The notes below the pieces were generated by a model that saw only the letters and a list, made by a program, of their open reading frames with translations, did not search any database and had not been told where the DNA came from. A stretch of 64,000 bases of DNA, from positions 1 through 64,000 of the forward strand of contig NZ_CABIKG010000005.1 in NCBI RefSeq assembly GCF_902196125.1. Reading direction: 5' to 3'. This DNA comes from Helicobacter suis. GTDB lineage: Bacteria > Campylobacterota > Campylobacteria > Campylobacterales > Helicobacteraceae. The position numbers and the translations under genes were made by a program. This document shows, in pieces, positions 55,658-64,000 of this stretch; the first letter of the stretch is position 1, and every line of letters begins with the position of its first letter.

Positions 55658-57049
55658 TTGACTCTTGCGCTTAAATACCGCCCTAAGCATTTTAAGGATT
55701 TAATCGGACAAGAAAGTGTTTCTCACACTTTAAGCCTAGCTCTTGATCACGCGCGCTTAGCCCATGCTTATTTATTTAGCGGTTTGCGCGGGAGTGGTAA
55801 AACCAGTACAGCACGCATTTTTGCGCGGGCTTTGCAATGTGAAAAGGGACCTAGTAGCATGCCTTGTGATAGCTGTTTAAATTGCTTAGATGCTCTTAAA
55901 GATCGCCATTTAGATATTATAGAAATAGATGGCGCGTCTAACCGGCGCATTGAAGATGTACGCAATATTATTGAACAAACCAAGTATAAGCCTAGTTTGG
56001 GTCGTTTTAAGATTTTTATGATTGATGAAGCCCATATGCTTACTAAAGAGGCATTTAATGCGCTATTAAAAACCTTAGAAGAACCCCCCGCCCATGTCAA
56101 ATTTATTTTAGCCACCACCGATCCGCATAAATTACCCGCCACTATTTTAAGCCGTACCCAACATTTTCATTTCAAAAAAATTGCCCCTAAAGCCATTGTA
56201 CAACGCCTTAAATCTATTTTAGATCAAGAGGGGATCTCTTATGAGCCAGATGCTTTAGAGATTTTGGCTAGAAGTGGGGGGGGGAGTTTACGAGACACTT
56301 TAACATTAAGCGATCAGGCCATTAGTTATACCAACCAGCATATTAGTACGCAGGGTGTAAGCCAAATGCTTGGCATGGTAGATACACAGATTTTAGAGGA
56401 TTTTTTTAAGGCTATAGTGGAGTGTAAAGAAGATATTGTAAAAGACATGTTAAAAGCGTTAGAAGAGTATGAAATTTCTATGGTCTTAGAAGAAATGGGG
56501 GTTTTTTTAAAAGAGGCGGTTTTGCAGGGTCGTTTTTCTTTAAAATTATCCGGCCTCTTTATTGAGATTTTAGCTAAGGCTAGAGAGCTTTTATACTGGG
56601 GAGCAGATGGCGGATTTGTACTAGCACTTAGCGCCCTTAAAATGCAATCTAGTATGCAAGAGATCAACATATCTTTAACAACACCACCCCCCCAACCTAG
56701 CCCACAAGAATTATTTGTACAACTCACTAAACAACTCTACCAAGATAACCAAGAACTAGGTAAAGTCTTTGAGCAATTTATTACATTCCACTCTTTTTCT
56801 GGGGGCGTTTTAAGGTGGCATTCTAGCGCAGATGAGCCGGCTAAAAAGATTTTTAAGCAACATTACCATAGTTTGATCGAACCATGTATACAAAAATTCT
56901 ATGGTAAAGAAGTTAAAATAGAAGCTATTAAAGTGCAAGCTAAGCCAGAAGCAGAGATTAGCCATGCATTTATGCAAGATCACCAAGACCTCATGAAAGC
57001 CATGCAGGAGAATTTGGGCACTACAGATTGTGAGGTTGAAGATAGTTAA
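55658..57049 (+). CDS. dnaX: DNA polymerase III gamma/tau subunit
   Basis: The clamp-loader ATPase subunit. GTG 55652 and TTG 55658 are both possible; I prefer TTG 55658 because AAAGG is then seven bases away. P-loop GLRGSGKTSTARIFA, zinc finger C-x8-CDSCLNC, DEAHMLT and SRTQHFHF arginine finger are visible. At about 463 residues it is shorter than many tau proteins. A TATAAT precedes it at 55626-55631. First of a compact run dnaX-tsaE-lptB-rpoN. Confidence 0.92.
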   Translation: MTLALKYRPKHFKDLIGQESVSHTLSLALDHARLAHAYLFSGLRGSGKTSTARIFARALQCEKGPSSMPCDSCLNCLDALKDRHLDIIEIDGASNRRIEDVRNIIEQTKYKPSLGRFKIFMIDEAHMLTKEAFNALLKTLEEPPAHVKFILATTDPHKLPATILSRTQHFHFKKIAPKAIVQRLKSILDQEGISYEPDALEILARSGGGSLRDTLTLSDQAISYTNQHISTQGVSQMLGMVDTQILEDFFKAIVECKEDIVKDMLKALEEYEISMVLEEMGVFLKEAVLQGRFSLKLSGLFIEILAKARELLYWGADGGFVLALSALKMQSSMQEINISLTTPPPQPSPQELFVQLTKQLYQDNQELGKVFEQFITFHSFSGGVLRWHSSADEPAKKIFKQHYHSLIEPCIQKFYGKEVKIEAIKVQAKPEAEISHAFMQDHQDLMKAMQENLGTTDCEVEDS

Positions 57050-57471
57050 TGTTAGACATGCAGGCTAATTTAGATCAAATCAATCAGGTTGTACTAGCTT
57101 TAGGGGAGTACACCCAATCTCTTCCCTGTATTTTTTTATTACAAGGCGATCTAGCCAGTGGCAAGACGACTTTAATCCAGCATTATTGCAAAGCCTTAAA
57201 CGCCCCTCTAGCCACTTCGCCTACTTTTACTCTTTTACATGTCTATCAATCCCCCACTCTTTGTATCTACCATTATGATTTTTACCTTAAAAAAGTAGAG
57301 GAATTATTCACTCTAGGCATTTTAGAAAATTTAGAATTACCCGGAGTGCATTTTATTGAGTGGGGAGGGGAGGCTCTATATTCTTTATTGCACTCTTTTG
57401 GATTTGATCCTTTTATTTTGAGTTTAAAGCGTACACAACACACATGCCATTATAAGTTAAGACATGGATAA
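57049..57471 (+). CDS. tsaE: tRNA threonylcarbamoylation ATPase TsaE
   Basis: A 140-residue P-loop protein, [17 protein letters not shown] at about 30-46, with [11 protein letters not shown] and [12 protein letters not shown], needed with TsaB and TsaD for the t6A modification of tRNA. ATG overlaps the last base of the dnaX stop. Overlaps the lptB start by eight bases. Confidence 0.9.
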   Translation: MLDMQANLDQINQVVLALGEYTQSLPCIFLLQGDLASGKTTLIQHYCKALNAPLATSPTFTLLHVYQSPTLCIYHYDFYLKKVEELFTLGILENLELPGVHFIEWGGEALYSLLHSFGFDPFILSLKRTQHTCHYKLRHG

Positions 57472-58186
57472 ATTAAGAGCGGAAAATCTAAGCAAACAAA
57501 TTAAGAAAACAAAGATCGTCTTTGATGTTTCTTTAGAAGTAGAAAGCGGGCAGGTGGTGGGTTTATTAGGCCCCAATGGTGCGGGTAAAACCACAACCTT
57601 TTATATGATTTGTGGTTTGTTACAGCCAAGCGGAGGCAAGGTGTATTTAAACGATCAAGACCTTTCAAATTACCCTTTGCATCAGCGATCTAACATGGGC
57701 ATAGGCTATTTGCCCCAAGAGTCTAGTATTTTTAAAGATTTAAGCGTACAAGATAATTTAATGCTAGCAGCCCAAACCACCTTTAAAACCTCTAAAGAGG
57801 CTTCTTCTAAGATTGAGGAAATGTTAGAGGCCTTTAATATTCAAGGGATTAAAGATCGAAGGGGCATGTCTTTAAGCGGAGGGGAGCGGCGGCGGGTAGA
57901 AATTGCTAGGGCGTTGATTAAAAACCCCAAATTTATTTTACTAGATGAGCCTTTTGCGGGGGTTGATCCCATTGCTGTACTAGATATTCAAAAGATCATT
58001 GAGCATTTAGTGGAGAGAAAAATAGGGGTACTCATCACCGATCACAATGTACGCGAAACTTTAAGCGTGTGCCACCGCGCGTATGTGATTAAAAGCGGTA
58101 CTTTGCTAGCTAGTGGCAATAGCGCCCAGATTTATGAAAATGCCTTAGTGCGTAAATATTATTTAGGCGAGCATTTTAAGGCTTAA
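57464..58186 (+). CDS. lptB: Lipopolysaccharide export ATPase LptB
   Basis: A 240-residue ABC ATPase driving LPS transport to the outer membrane. Walker [18 protein letters not shown]-loop YLPQES, signature [15 protein letters not shown], Walker [14 protein letters not shown] and H-loop [10 protein letters not shown]. The GVDPIAV end matches LptB rather than other ABC ATPases. One base separates it from rpoN. Confidence 0.93.
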   Translation: MDKLRAENLSKQIKKTKIVFDVSLEVESGQVVGLLGPNGAGKTTTFYMICGLLQPSGGKVYLNDQDLSNYPLHQRSNMGIGYLPQESSIFKDLSVQDNLMLAAQTTFKTSKEASSKIEEMLEAFNIQGIKDRRGMSLSGGERRRVEIARALIKNPKFILLDEPFAGVDPIAVLDIQKIIEHLVERKIGVLITDHNVRETLSVCHRAYVIKSGTLLASGNSAQIYENALVRKYYLGEHFKA

Positions 58187-58187
58187 G

Positions 58188-59456
58188 ATGGGCTCTTTAC
58201 GCGCCAGACCTTCGCCTAAAAATAAACTTTCTGCAACTCTTAAAAGCTGGTTACCCATTTTACAAAGCGATCCCTTAGAGCTTGAGCAAACTTTGCAAAC
58301 CTGTGCTAAGGATAATCCCTTTGTACATGTGCAAAGCGGTTTACAGGAGGATTTTAGCGCGTTTAAATCTAAAGCGCGCCGCTCTTATTCTTTAAAAAAT
58401 GCTTTGGGCACTAAAATAGAGATGTTAAGCACCTACTCTAAAACCCTGTATGAAAGCTTGCATGAACAAATTCTCCCCCCTCTCTTCCCAACACCTCTAT
58501 CAGTACAAATTGCTAATGACATTATAGATAATCTAAATAGCGAGGGGTATTTTGAGGGCAATAGCACATTACAAGCCACCCATTTAGGGGTGAGTACCCA
58601 AACCTATGAAAGTGTGCGCCAACGATTTGCTTATTTAGACCCCCCGGGTATTGGCGCGTGCAATGTACAGGAGAGTTTTTTATTCCAGCTAGATCACCAC
58701 GATGAACTAGACGCCTCTATTTATGATCTTTGTGTCAAAATTATCCACAACCTAGAAGATCATAAAAATTTTAGCCACTTATCCCATTATACAAAGGCTA
58801 TGCAAATCATCACTTCTTTTAAAAACCCTCCCGCCCTAGATTTTAAAGAAAATCTACCCCCAGTTATTCCGGATATTTTAGTGCTTGAACAAGAGGGGGG
58901 CATTTATGTACAACTTAATGATAGTTATTATCCAAAGGTGCTGATAGAGGAAAAACATATCCGGGAAAACCATGCCTATTTGCGTGAAAAACTTAAAGAA
59001 GCTAGGGATTTAGTAGATGCTTTGCAAATGCGCCGGCAAACTATCCAAAAAATTGGCTTAATGTTAGTGGAGTATCAATACGATTTTTTTAAAGGGAAGG
59101 CCATTAAACCTATGCGTTTGGTAGATATTGCTAATGAATTTGGCTATTCAGCTAGCACGATCTCTAGGGCAATTTCTAATAAGTATCTAGCATGCTCGCG
59201 GGGAGTTTTCCCGATTAAAAGCTTTTTTACCACCGCCTTAGAGGGGGATATTTCTAATGCCTCTATTAAAGAATTTCTTTTAGAACTGATTAAAAATGAA
59301 GATCACCAACAACCCATGAGCGATTTACAAATCTTAAAACTAGTAGAACAAAAATTTAGGCTAAAAATGGTTCGCCGCACCATTACAAAGTACCGCAAAC
59401 TTTTAAACATCGCTAGCTCTTCAGAACGCAAAAAGCTTTATCGTTTATCTCTTTAA
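58188..59456 (+). CDS. rpoN: RNA polymerase sigma-54 factor
   Basis: A 422-residue sigma factor controlling the middle flagellar genes. Region I near the N-terminus (LKSWLPILQSDPLELEQTL), the core-binding region with AYLDPPGIGACNVQESFLFQL, and the C-terminal helix-turn-helix (LVDIANEFGYSASTISRAI) ending in an RpoN box variant VRRTITKYRKLLNI. Slightly longer than in H. pylori (414). Closes the dnaX block and converges on flhB. Confidence 0.95.
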   Translation: MGSLRARPSPKNKLSATLKSWLPILQSDPLELEQTLQTCAKDNPFVHVQSGLQEDFSAFKSKARRSYSLKNALGTKIEMLSTYSKTLYESLHEQILPPLFPTPLSVQIANDIIDNLNSEGYFEGNSTLQATHLGVSTQTYESVRQRFAYLDPPGIGACNVQESFLFQLDHHDELDASIYDLCVKIIHNLEDHKNFSHLSHYTKAMQIITSFKNPPALDFKENLPPVIPDILVLEQEGGIYVQLNDSYYPKVLIEEKHIRENHAYLREKLKEARDLVDALQMRRQTIQKIGLMLVEYQYDFFKGKAIKPMRLVDIANEFGYSASTISRAISNKYLACSRGVFPIKSFFTTALEGDISNASIKEFLLELIKNEDHQQPMSDLQILKLVEQKFRLKMVRRTITKYRKLLNIASSSERKKLYRLSL

Positions 59457-59529
59457 CTTTAGTAGCAATCTAGCTTTAGCGGTGAATAGGGAGTATTAAG
59501 TTGTGCTTTTAAAAATTAATGTCTTTAGT

Positions 59530-60597
59530 TTAGGTACTTTGTTGCTTTTTGCGCATCTGTTCAATATGGGCAACTTGGGCAAAGACAATTGCCACCGCTT
59601 CAAACAACACCTTAGGAATCACCTCATCTACATCTACCTCTTTATAAAGTTCACGGGCTAATTGGGGATTTTCTATAATTTCTACCCCATGTTCTCTAGC
59701 AATGCCTTTAATACGGATAGCTAAGTGATCAATGCCCTTAGCCACCACCACCGGAGCCGGATCTTTTTCCTCAAAGCGCAGGGCAATAGCATAGTGGGTA
59801 GGATTAGTTACCACAACATTAGCACTAGGAATAGCTGCCATCATCTTACTCATGGAGTTTTTAAGCATGAGCTGTTTGATCTTAGCCTTCATTTCAGGGT
59901 TACCCTCTTGTTGTCTGTATTCATCTTTGATCTCTTGCTTACTCATCTTTAAGGACTGGATATATTGCCTGCGTTTGAGTAAAAAATCTAATAAAGAGGT
60001 GATTAAAAATAAAAATAACAAACTAGCGATGAGTTCTAAAGCCTTTCCCCTAAACCACAGCGCTTGATCTTTAAAGTTAAACCGCGCCACTCCGCCTAAC
60101 TCATCTATAAATGAATACACCAGCACAAAACCTAAAACAAAGGCAATACAAACCTTAGCCGTGATGAGTAGCCCCTCTAAAAGCCGTTTGAAACTAAAGA
60201 GATTTTTAAAGCCATGAATGGGATTAATTTTCATCAATTTAGGCGCAACGGCCTTAGGGCTAAATAAAAAGCCAAATTGCAACACATTAGATAAAAACGC
60301 CACTAAAGCTAGCAAACAAAGAATGGGTAATAAAATCCATAAAATATCTTTGAGTAATTGCAGCGCAAGAACATGCAAATTATGGGGCGTGAAATCTAGG
60401 GCTATATAACGCAAAGACTGCCTAAACATGCTTTCAAAGCCATCTAACCAAAATTTAAAAAGAGCAAAAACCCCCCCAAAGCCAGCTAATAATCCTAAAA
60501 ACCCTAAAACCTCAATACTTTTAGCAACATTGCCCTCCTCGCGGGCTTTTTCTATCTTTTTAGCTGAAGGGAGTTCGGTTTTTTCCTCATCTGTCAT
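59530..60597 (-). CDS. flhB: Flagellar export gate protein FlhB
   Basis: A 355-residue export-apparatus protein. Four membrane segments in the first 210 residues, then the cytoplasmic domain with self-cleavage motif NPTH in VVVTNPTHYAIALRFEE. It switches substrate from hook to filament. The start overlaps the mobA stop by 11 bases on the same strand, as in H. pylori. Confidence 0.94.
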   Translation of the reverse strand: MTDEEKTELPSAKKIEKAREEGNVAKSIEVLGFLGLLAGFGGVFALFKFWLDGFESMFRQSLRYIALDFTPHNLHVLALQLLKDILWILLPILCLLALVAFLSNVLQFGFLFSPKAVAPKLMKINPIHGFKNLFSFKRLLEGLLITAKVCIAFVLGFVLVYSFIDELGGVARFNFKDQALWFRGKALELIASLLFLFLITSLLDFLLKRRQYIQSLKMSKQEIKDEYRQQEGNPEMKAKIKQLMLKNSMSKMMAAIPSANVVVTNPTHYAIALRFEEKDPAPVVVAKGIDHLAIRIKGIAREHGVEIIENPQLARELYKEVDVDEVIPKVLFEAVAIVFAQVAHIEQMRKKQQST

Positions 60598-61168
60598 GGC
60601 TATCCTTTACATGCGCTAGGGCGTTTTGGTAATCTGTATAAGTGTTGCAGTTACTAAACTCTAAACTCTCTTCTACCTCTAGGGCTAAACCCTGTGTGAG
60701 GATTTGGTACATGGGCGTATTAATCTGTAAGTGTTGTAAAACCTCTAACATGCTAGGTTGCCAACACCCGATTAAATAAAATGTCCGTGCACTTTTAGCA
60801 TAGATCACACTTGCTTTATTAGCATTATTACAGAGTTTTAAAATAGTTTCTTCTTTAACAAGGGGCATATCTACTGGGAGAATAAAAATACTTTGCTTAA
60901 GCATTTTAAGAGCGCTATAAACCCCAAGTAAAGGGCTGAAAAGATCGATTCTTTCATCTAAAATATAATTGGCTTGGAGTGCGTAGGGTTTTTTAGCGCT
61001 GATATAAACTTGATTAAAAAGATGCGCCATTTTGGCATGTTGGTAGGCTAAAAGACTAGGATAAGTGCCAAAGGGAAGCAAAGCCTTATCTTGTTGTTTT
61101 CCTTGAACTTGCATGCGCGCGCTTTTGCCTCCGGTTAAAATCACACAAGCAATCTCTATTTTTTCCAT
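60587..61168 (-). CDS. mobA: Molybdenum cofactor guanylyltransferase
   Basis: A 193-residue enzyme attaching GMP to molybdopterin. Nucleotide-binding start CVILTGGKSARMQVQGKQQDK at about 8-28 with the GGKSxRM motif; ILPVDMPLVKEETI carries the metal Asp. Its ATG overlaps the stop of the methyltransferase, and it overlaps flhB. moaA lies nearby on the other strand. Confidence 0.9.
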   Translation of the reverse strand: MEKIEIACVILTGGKSARMQVQGKQQDKALLPFGTYPSLLAYQHAKMAHLFNQVYISAKKPYALQANYILDERIDLFSPLLGVYSALKMLKQSIFILPVDMPLVKEETILKLCNNANKASVIYAKSARTFYLIGCWQPSMLEVLQHLQINTPMYQILTQGLALEVEESLEFSNCNTYTDYQNALAHVKDSHDR

Positions 61169-61980
61169 TAATCTATTATCCCTATTTTTTGTGCATATTT
61201 TTTAAATTCGCTAAAACGCGTATCTAAATCCTCTTTGCGCCGGATAGAAAGATCAATAAAAGCCTTTTCTTGCTCCATACCCACAAAAGATCGCCCCAAA
61301 AGATTAGCCGCAATGCCTGTACTGCTCGATCCACTAAAAGGATCGCCAATGAGACTTTCCTTGTTGCTAGCCATTAAAAGCAGGCGCAAAAGCAGATTTA
61401 AGGGTTTTTGGGTTGGGTGCTTGCCACATTTCTTTTCAAAAGATGCAATGGAGGGCAAAGTCCACACATCGCGCATTTGTTTACCTTGATTTAACGCTTT
61501 CATGCGCTCATAGTTAAAGATATGAGCATGTTTAGGGCTTTTTCTAGCCCATAAAATCTGCTCACTAGCATGCACTAGAGTACGGCAAGAAAAATTAGGT
61601 GGGGGATTGCTTTTATGCCAAGTGATTGTATTTAAGAGTTTAAAACCTAGAGTTTGCAAGGCTAGTCCTAAAGAAAAGAGATTATGCTGGGTAGCGCTAA
61701 TTAAAATAGAGCCACTGGGTTTAAGCGCGTGCTTGGCTAGATTAAGCCATTCTAAATTAAACGCATGGATTTGATCAATTCCCTCTAGTTGATCCCAACT
61801 GCCTTTATTCACACTCACAATTTGACCGCTTTCAATGGTAAGGCCATTATTAGAGAGAAAATAGGGCGGATCGGCAAAGATCAAATCAAAGCACTCTTGC
61901 ATATGTACTAAAATTTCTTTGCAATCGTTATGGTAGAGAGTGAATTTAAAATCCTTACTTACAAAAATGGGTTTAGGCAT
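61168..61980 (-). CDS. Adenine-N6 DNA methyltransferase, DpnA-like (probable GATC)
   Basis: A 270-residue beta-class methylase: the catalytic motif DPPYFLSNNGLTIESGQ comes near residue 36 and the SAM motif DPFSGSSSTGIAAN near 218. KGSWDQ, TWHKSNPPPNFSCRT and KCGKHPTQKPLNLL match the DpnA (M2.DpnII) group, which methylates GATC and also single-stranded DNA. The broken gene upstream resembles the matching DpnII nuclease. The motifs are complete, so it should be active. It could recognise a related site instead. Confidence 0.82.
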   Translation of the reverse strand: MPKPIFVSKDFKFTLYHNDCKEILVHMQECFDLIFADPPYFLSNNGLTIESGQIVSVNKGSWDQLEGIDQIHAFNLEWLNLAKHALKPSGSILISATQHNLFSLGLALQTLGFKLLNTITWHKSNPPPNFSCRTLVHASEQILWARKSPKHAHIFNYERMKALNQGKQMRDVWTLPSIASFEKKCGKHPTQKPLNLLLRLLLMASNKESLIGDPFSGSSSTGIAANLLGRSFVGMEQEKAFIDLSIRRKEDLDTRFSEFKKYAQKIGIID

Positions 61981-61989
61981 GGCTTAATT

Positions 61990-62612
61990 CACCTATTAAG
62001 TTATCTAACTGATTTAAATTATAAATACAAACACTCCTATAGGCTTCCTCAAGTTTATTTTTAGCATTAAGCCACCCTTGAACAGAAACAAACTTTTTGA
62101 TGTCTCTTTATACTCACTTGTGTTTTAAAATTTAGCCCCGCTTGTTTGGAGGCTGTTCTAAATGTGCCTCCATTAATAAGCCACTGCGGTTTTTACGCGC
62201 CTATCTAATCCTACTTCAACACCTAAAATAAAATCCTCTAATTTGTGGATACGCCCCGAACTTAAAATATCTAAAAGTCCACTTTCTTTTAAAAAGGCAC
62301 AAACCCCCGTAGCACTATCTAAATAACTTTGTAGTGGTACTTCCTGGGGTTTAAAACGATCTCTAAAAGGTCTCTAATGGCTAAAAGTAATGGCAAGATT
62401 TGGAAGGCTTGGGGGTGTTGATCAAATAGTGGGGCGATTTTTTTCAGTAGGTCTTGCGGGCTTACCCCTAGCAAAGAGTTTAAATGTTTACAAGCAAGAC
62501 AAAAGCCATCCCTGTGCGCTACACATTTACCCCAATCCACAAAGAAATCTAGCGTGCGGTTGGTTTTTCTTAGAGTTTTTATAAAATCATCAAAGGGTAA
62601 ATTATTTTCCAT
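61990..62612 (-). pseudogene. DpnII/MboI-type restriction endonuclease, broken
   Basis: From ATG 62612 the frame reads FDDFIKTLRKTNRTLDFFVD, GKCVAHRDGF, LLGVSPQDLLKKIAPLF and ILPLLLAIRD, the N-terminus of DpnII-like GATC nucleases, then shifts frame near 62350. In the next frame it continues PQEVPLQSYLDSATG, CAFLKESGLLDILSSGRIHK and KLEDFILGVEVGLD, followed by further stops and shifts up to the methylase gene. The nuclease is dead, leaving the methylase as an orphan. At least one frameshift and several stops are needed to explain it. Confidence 0.85.
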
Positions 62613-62709
62613 ATTTTTAGCCTAACATGTTAGATTGGTACCCTCTTAAATGGTTTCAGGGCAAATTGGGAGTGGTTTTGCTATTTTATCAAAAAATTGG
62701 AGGTGCTTT

Positions 62710-63678
62710 ATGTTAGTAGATACCTTTGCGCGCCAAATAGATTATCTGCGGGTATCTGTTACAAAGCAGTGTAATTTTAGATGCCAATATTGTATGCCCA
62801 CCACGCCTATGGATTTTTTTGATCGAGAAGAATTATTGCCACTAGATAAGATGTTAGAATTTCTCAAAGTAGCCATTGATGAGGGCATTAGAAAAATCCG
62901 CATTACCGGGGGCGAGCCTTTAATCCGCAAGGATTTAGCCCCCTTTATTGCAAAAATCCATGCCTATAACCCGCAAGTCTCTTTAGGGCTTACTACAAAT
63001 GGTTTTTTACTCAAAGCACAAGCCCACCACCTTAAAGAGGCCGGTTTAGAGCGCGTGAATATTTCCTTAGATTCTCTTAAAGCTCAAAGGGTGGCTAAAA
63101 TCTCTCAAAAAGATGGGTTAAAGGCTGTTTTAGAGGGCATTGATGCGGCCTTAAAAGTGGGCTTAGGCTTAAAATTTAACATGGTTGTTTTGCAGGGGAT
63201 TAATGATGATGAAATTATAGAGCTTTTAGAATTTGCTAGATCCAAAAACGCCCAGATTCGCTACATTGAGTTTATGGAAAACACCCATGCCAACCGCCAA
63301 CTTAAAGGTTTGAATGAAACCCAAATTTTACAAGCCATTTGTACAAAATACCCCTCTATTACACTCAAAGAAGAAGGCTTAAGCCCCTCTAAGATTTATG
63401 CTTTAGAAGATGGCTATTGTTTTGGAATCATCGCCCCGCATAATGATAATTTTTGCAAACACTGTAATAAAATCCGCTTGAGTGCTGATGGGATAATTTT
63501 CCCTTGTTTGTATTATCAAGATAGTGTCCAAGCTAAAGAGGCGATCATGCAGGCTAATCCAGAGCAAATGCGCCAAGTATTAAAGCAATCTGTATATAAC
63601 AAGCCTGAGAAAAATTTATGGCAAAGAGGGTTACAAAACCAAGTTTCAGAACGCGCCTTTTATAAAACCGGGGGCTAA
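62710..63678 (+). CDS. moaA: GTP 3',8-cyclase MoaA
   Basis: A 322-residue radical-SAM enzyme starting molybdopterin synthesis. ATG 62710 is chosen since GGAGG lies eight bases ahead; the frame to 62650 is a non-coding leader. First cluster CNFRCQYC at about 24-31, SAM motif [11 protein letters not shown], second cluster [18 protein letters not shown] near the end. Twenty bases before mqnE. The same enzyme neighbours mobA-flhB in H. pylori. Confidence 0.95.
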   Translation: MLVDTFARQIDYLRVSVTKQCNFRCQYCMPTTPMDFFDREELLPLDKMLEFLKVAIDEGIRKIRITGGEPLIRKDLAPFIAKIHAYNPQVSLGLTTNGFLLKAQAHHLKEAGLERVNISLDSLKAQRVAKISQKDGLKAVLEGIDAALKVGLGLKFNMVVLQGINDDEIIELLEFARSKNAQIRYIEFMENTHANRQLKGLNETQILQAICTKYPSITLKEEGLSPSKIYALEDGYCFGIIAPHNDNFCKHCNKIRLSADGIIFPCLYYQDSVQAKEAIMQANPEQMRQVLKQSVYNKPEKNLWQRGLQNQVSERAFYKTGG

Positions 63679-63697
63679 CTAAAACACAAGGAAGACA

Positions 63698-64000
63698 ATG
63701 GATTTATTACAACTTGCTTTTAATCAGGCAGATTTAAGCCCTACACAACTTGTTAAACTCTATGACTATGATCTATATTCTCTAGCAGAAGTAGCCCATA
63801 CTATCCGCACACAACTACACCAAGATCAGGTTTATTTTAACACCAACCGCCACATCAACCCTAGCAATATTTGTAAAGATAGCTGTAAATTTTGCGCCTT
63901 TTCAGCTAGCCGTAAAAATCCTAACCCTTATGAGATGAGCCATGAGCAGATTTTAGAACAAATTGATCAGTCTTATAAACGGGGCATTAAAGAAGTACAT
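63698..64000 (+). CDS. mqnE: Aminofutalosine synthase MqnE, 5' part
   Basis: The first 101 codons of a radical-SAM enzyme; the gene runs past the window end. It begins MDLLQLAFNQADLSP and has NTNRHINPSNICKDSCKFCA, the CxxxCxxC cluster of MqnE, which makes the futalosine-type precursor of menaquinone. Closely follows moaA with AAGGAA as ribosome site. MqnC is a related alternative but the NRHINPSNIC sequence favours MqnE. Confidence 0.82.
   Translation, partial: MDLLQLAFNQADLSPTQLVKLYDYDLYSLAEVAHTIRTQLHQDQVYFNTNRHINPSNICKDSCKFCAFSASRKNPNPYEMSHEQILEQIDQSYKRGIKEVH

Noticed and set aside
56490-56520. T7/A-rich run in dnaX as a programmed frameshift site for gamma
   Set aside because: It does not match the A-AAA-AAG slippery heptamer and no stimulating hairpin was seen.

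Overview
The window comes from a gastric, non-pylori-type Helicobacter. Nearly every housekeeping gene has a close H. pylori counterpart, and several short blocks keep H. pylori gene order: gltS-ribD-trmN-ccoI, mccA-mccB-luxS, ilvC-minD-minE-dprA-ruvX, hemB next to arsS-arsR, hom-yraN-trxA-trxB, coaE-speE, dnaX-tsaE-lptB-rpoN, and flhB-mobA with moaA close by. The blocks are joined differently from H. pylori. An aliphatic amidase, a periplasmic gamma-glutamyltranspeptidase and the ArsRS acid-sensing pair fit a stomach niche. A phosphoenolpyruvate carboxylase and a PurF-like protein are extras. No rRNA or tRNA gene and no CRISPR array was seen.

Layout. 1-3830 is an accessory island on the minus strand: a truncated phage-head-morphogenesis (Mu F-like) protein with a nuclease-toxin-like C-terminus, three related small immunity-type genes, and two start-less copies of the toxin C-terminal tip between them. 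It is bordered by a degenerate right end of an IS607-type element. 3876-16363 is core: an MFS transporter, SppA, a lipoprotein, a sulfur transporter, polyamine and riboflavin genes, a cbb3-oxidase copper ATPase and PseC. 16456-19264 holds a 40-codon reading frame with a strong ribosome site and a complete-looking IS607-family element that has cut an hsdM gene. 19268-33863 has the cysteine/AI-2 operon, an FkbM methyltransferase switched off by a G tract, carB, amiE, two broken toxin tips beside a 19-G tract, an aldo-keto reductase, a glycosyltransferase switched off by an octanucleotide repeat, flgG and a TonB-dependent receptor. 34020-64000 is mostly core, ending with an intact DpnA-like adenine methyltransferase beside a broken DpnII-type restriction gene, then moaA and the start of mqnE.

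How it fits together. Simple-sequence repeats recur: G17 at the 5' end of an unknown gene, G10 in a methyltransferase, G19 by a toxin remnant and 12 copies of an 8-mer in a glycosyltransferase. In the three genes that can be assembled the tract length puts the gene out of frame, and in each the two halves rejoin exactly when the repeat changes length. With PseC this points to variable surface glycans. The toxin-tip arrays at 1-2462 and 27280-27897 are the least explained part and look like a recombinational reservoir of toxin ends and immunity genes.

All calls are from reading the sequence and recalling families; no search was run.
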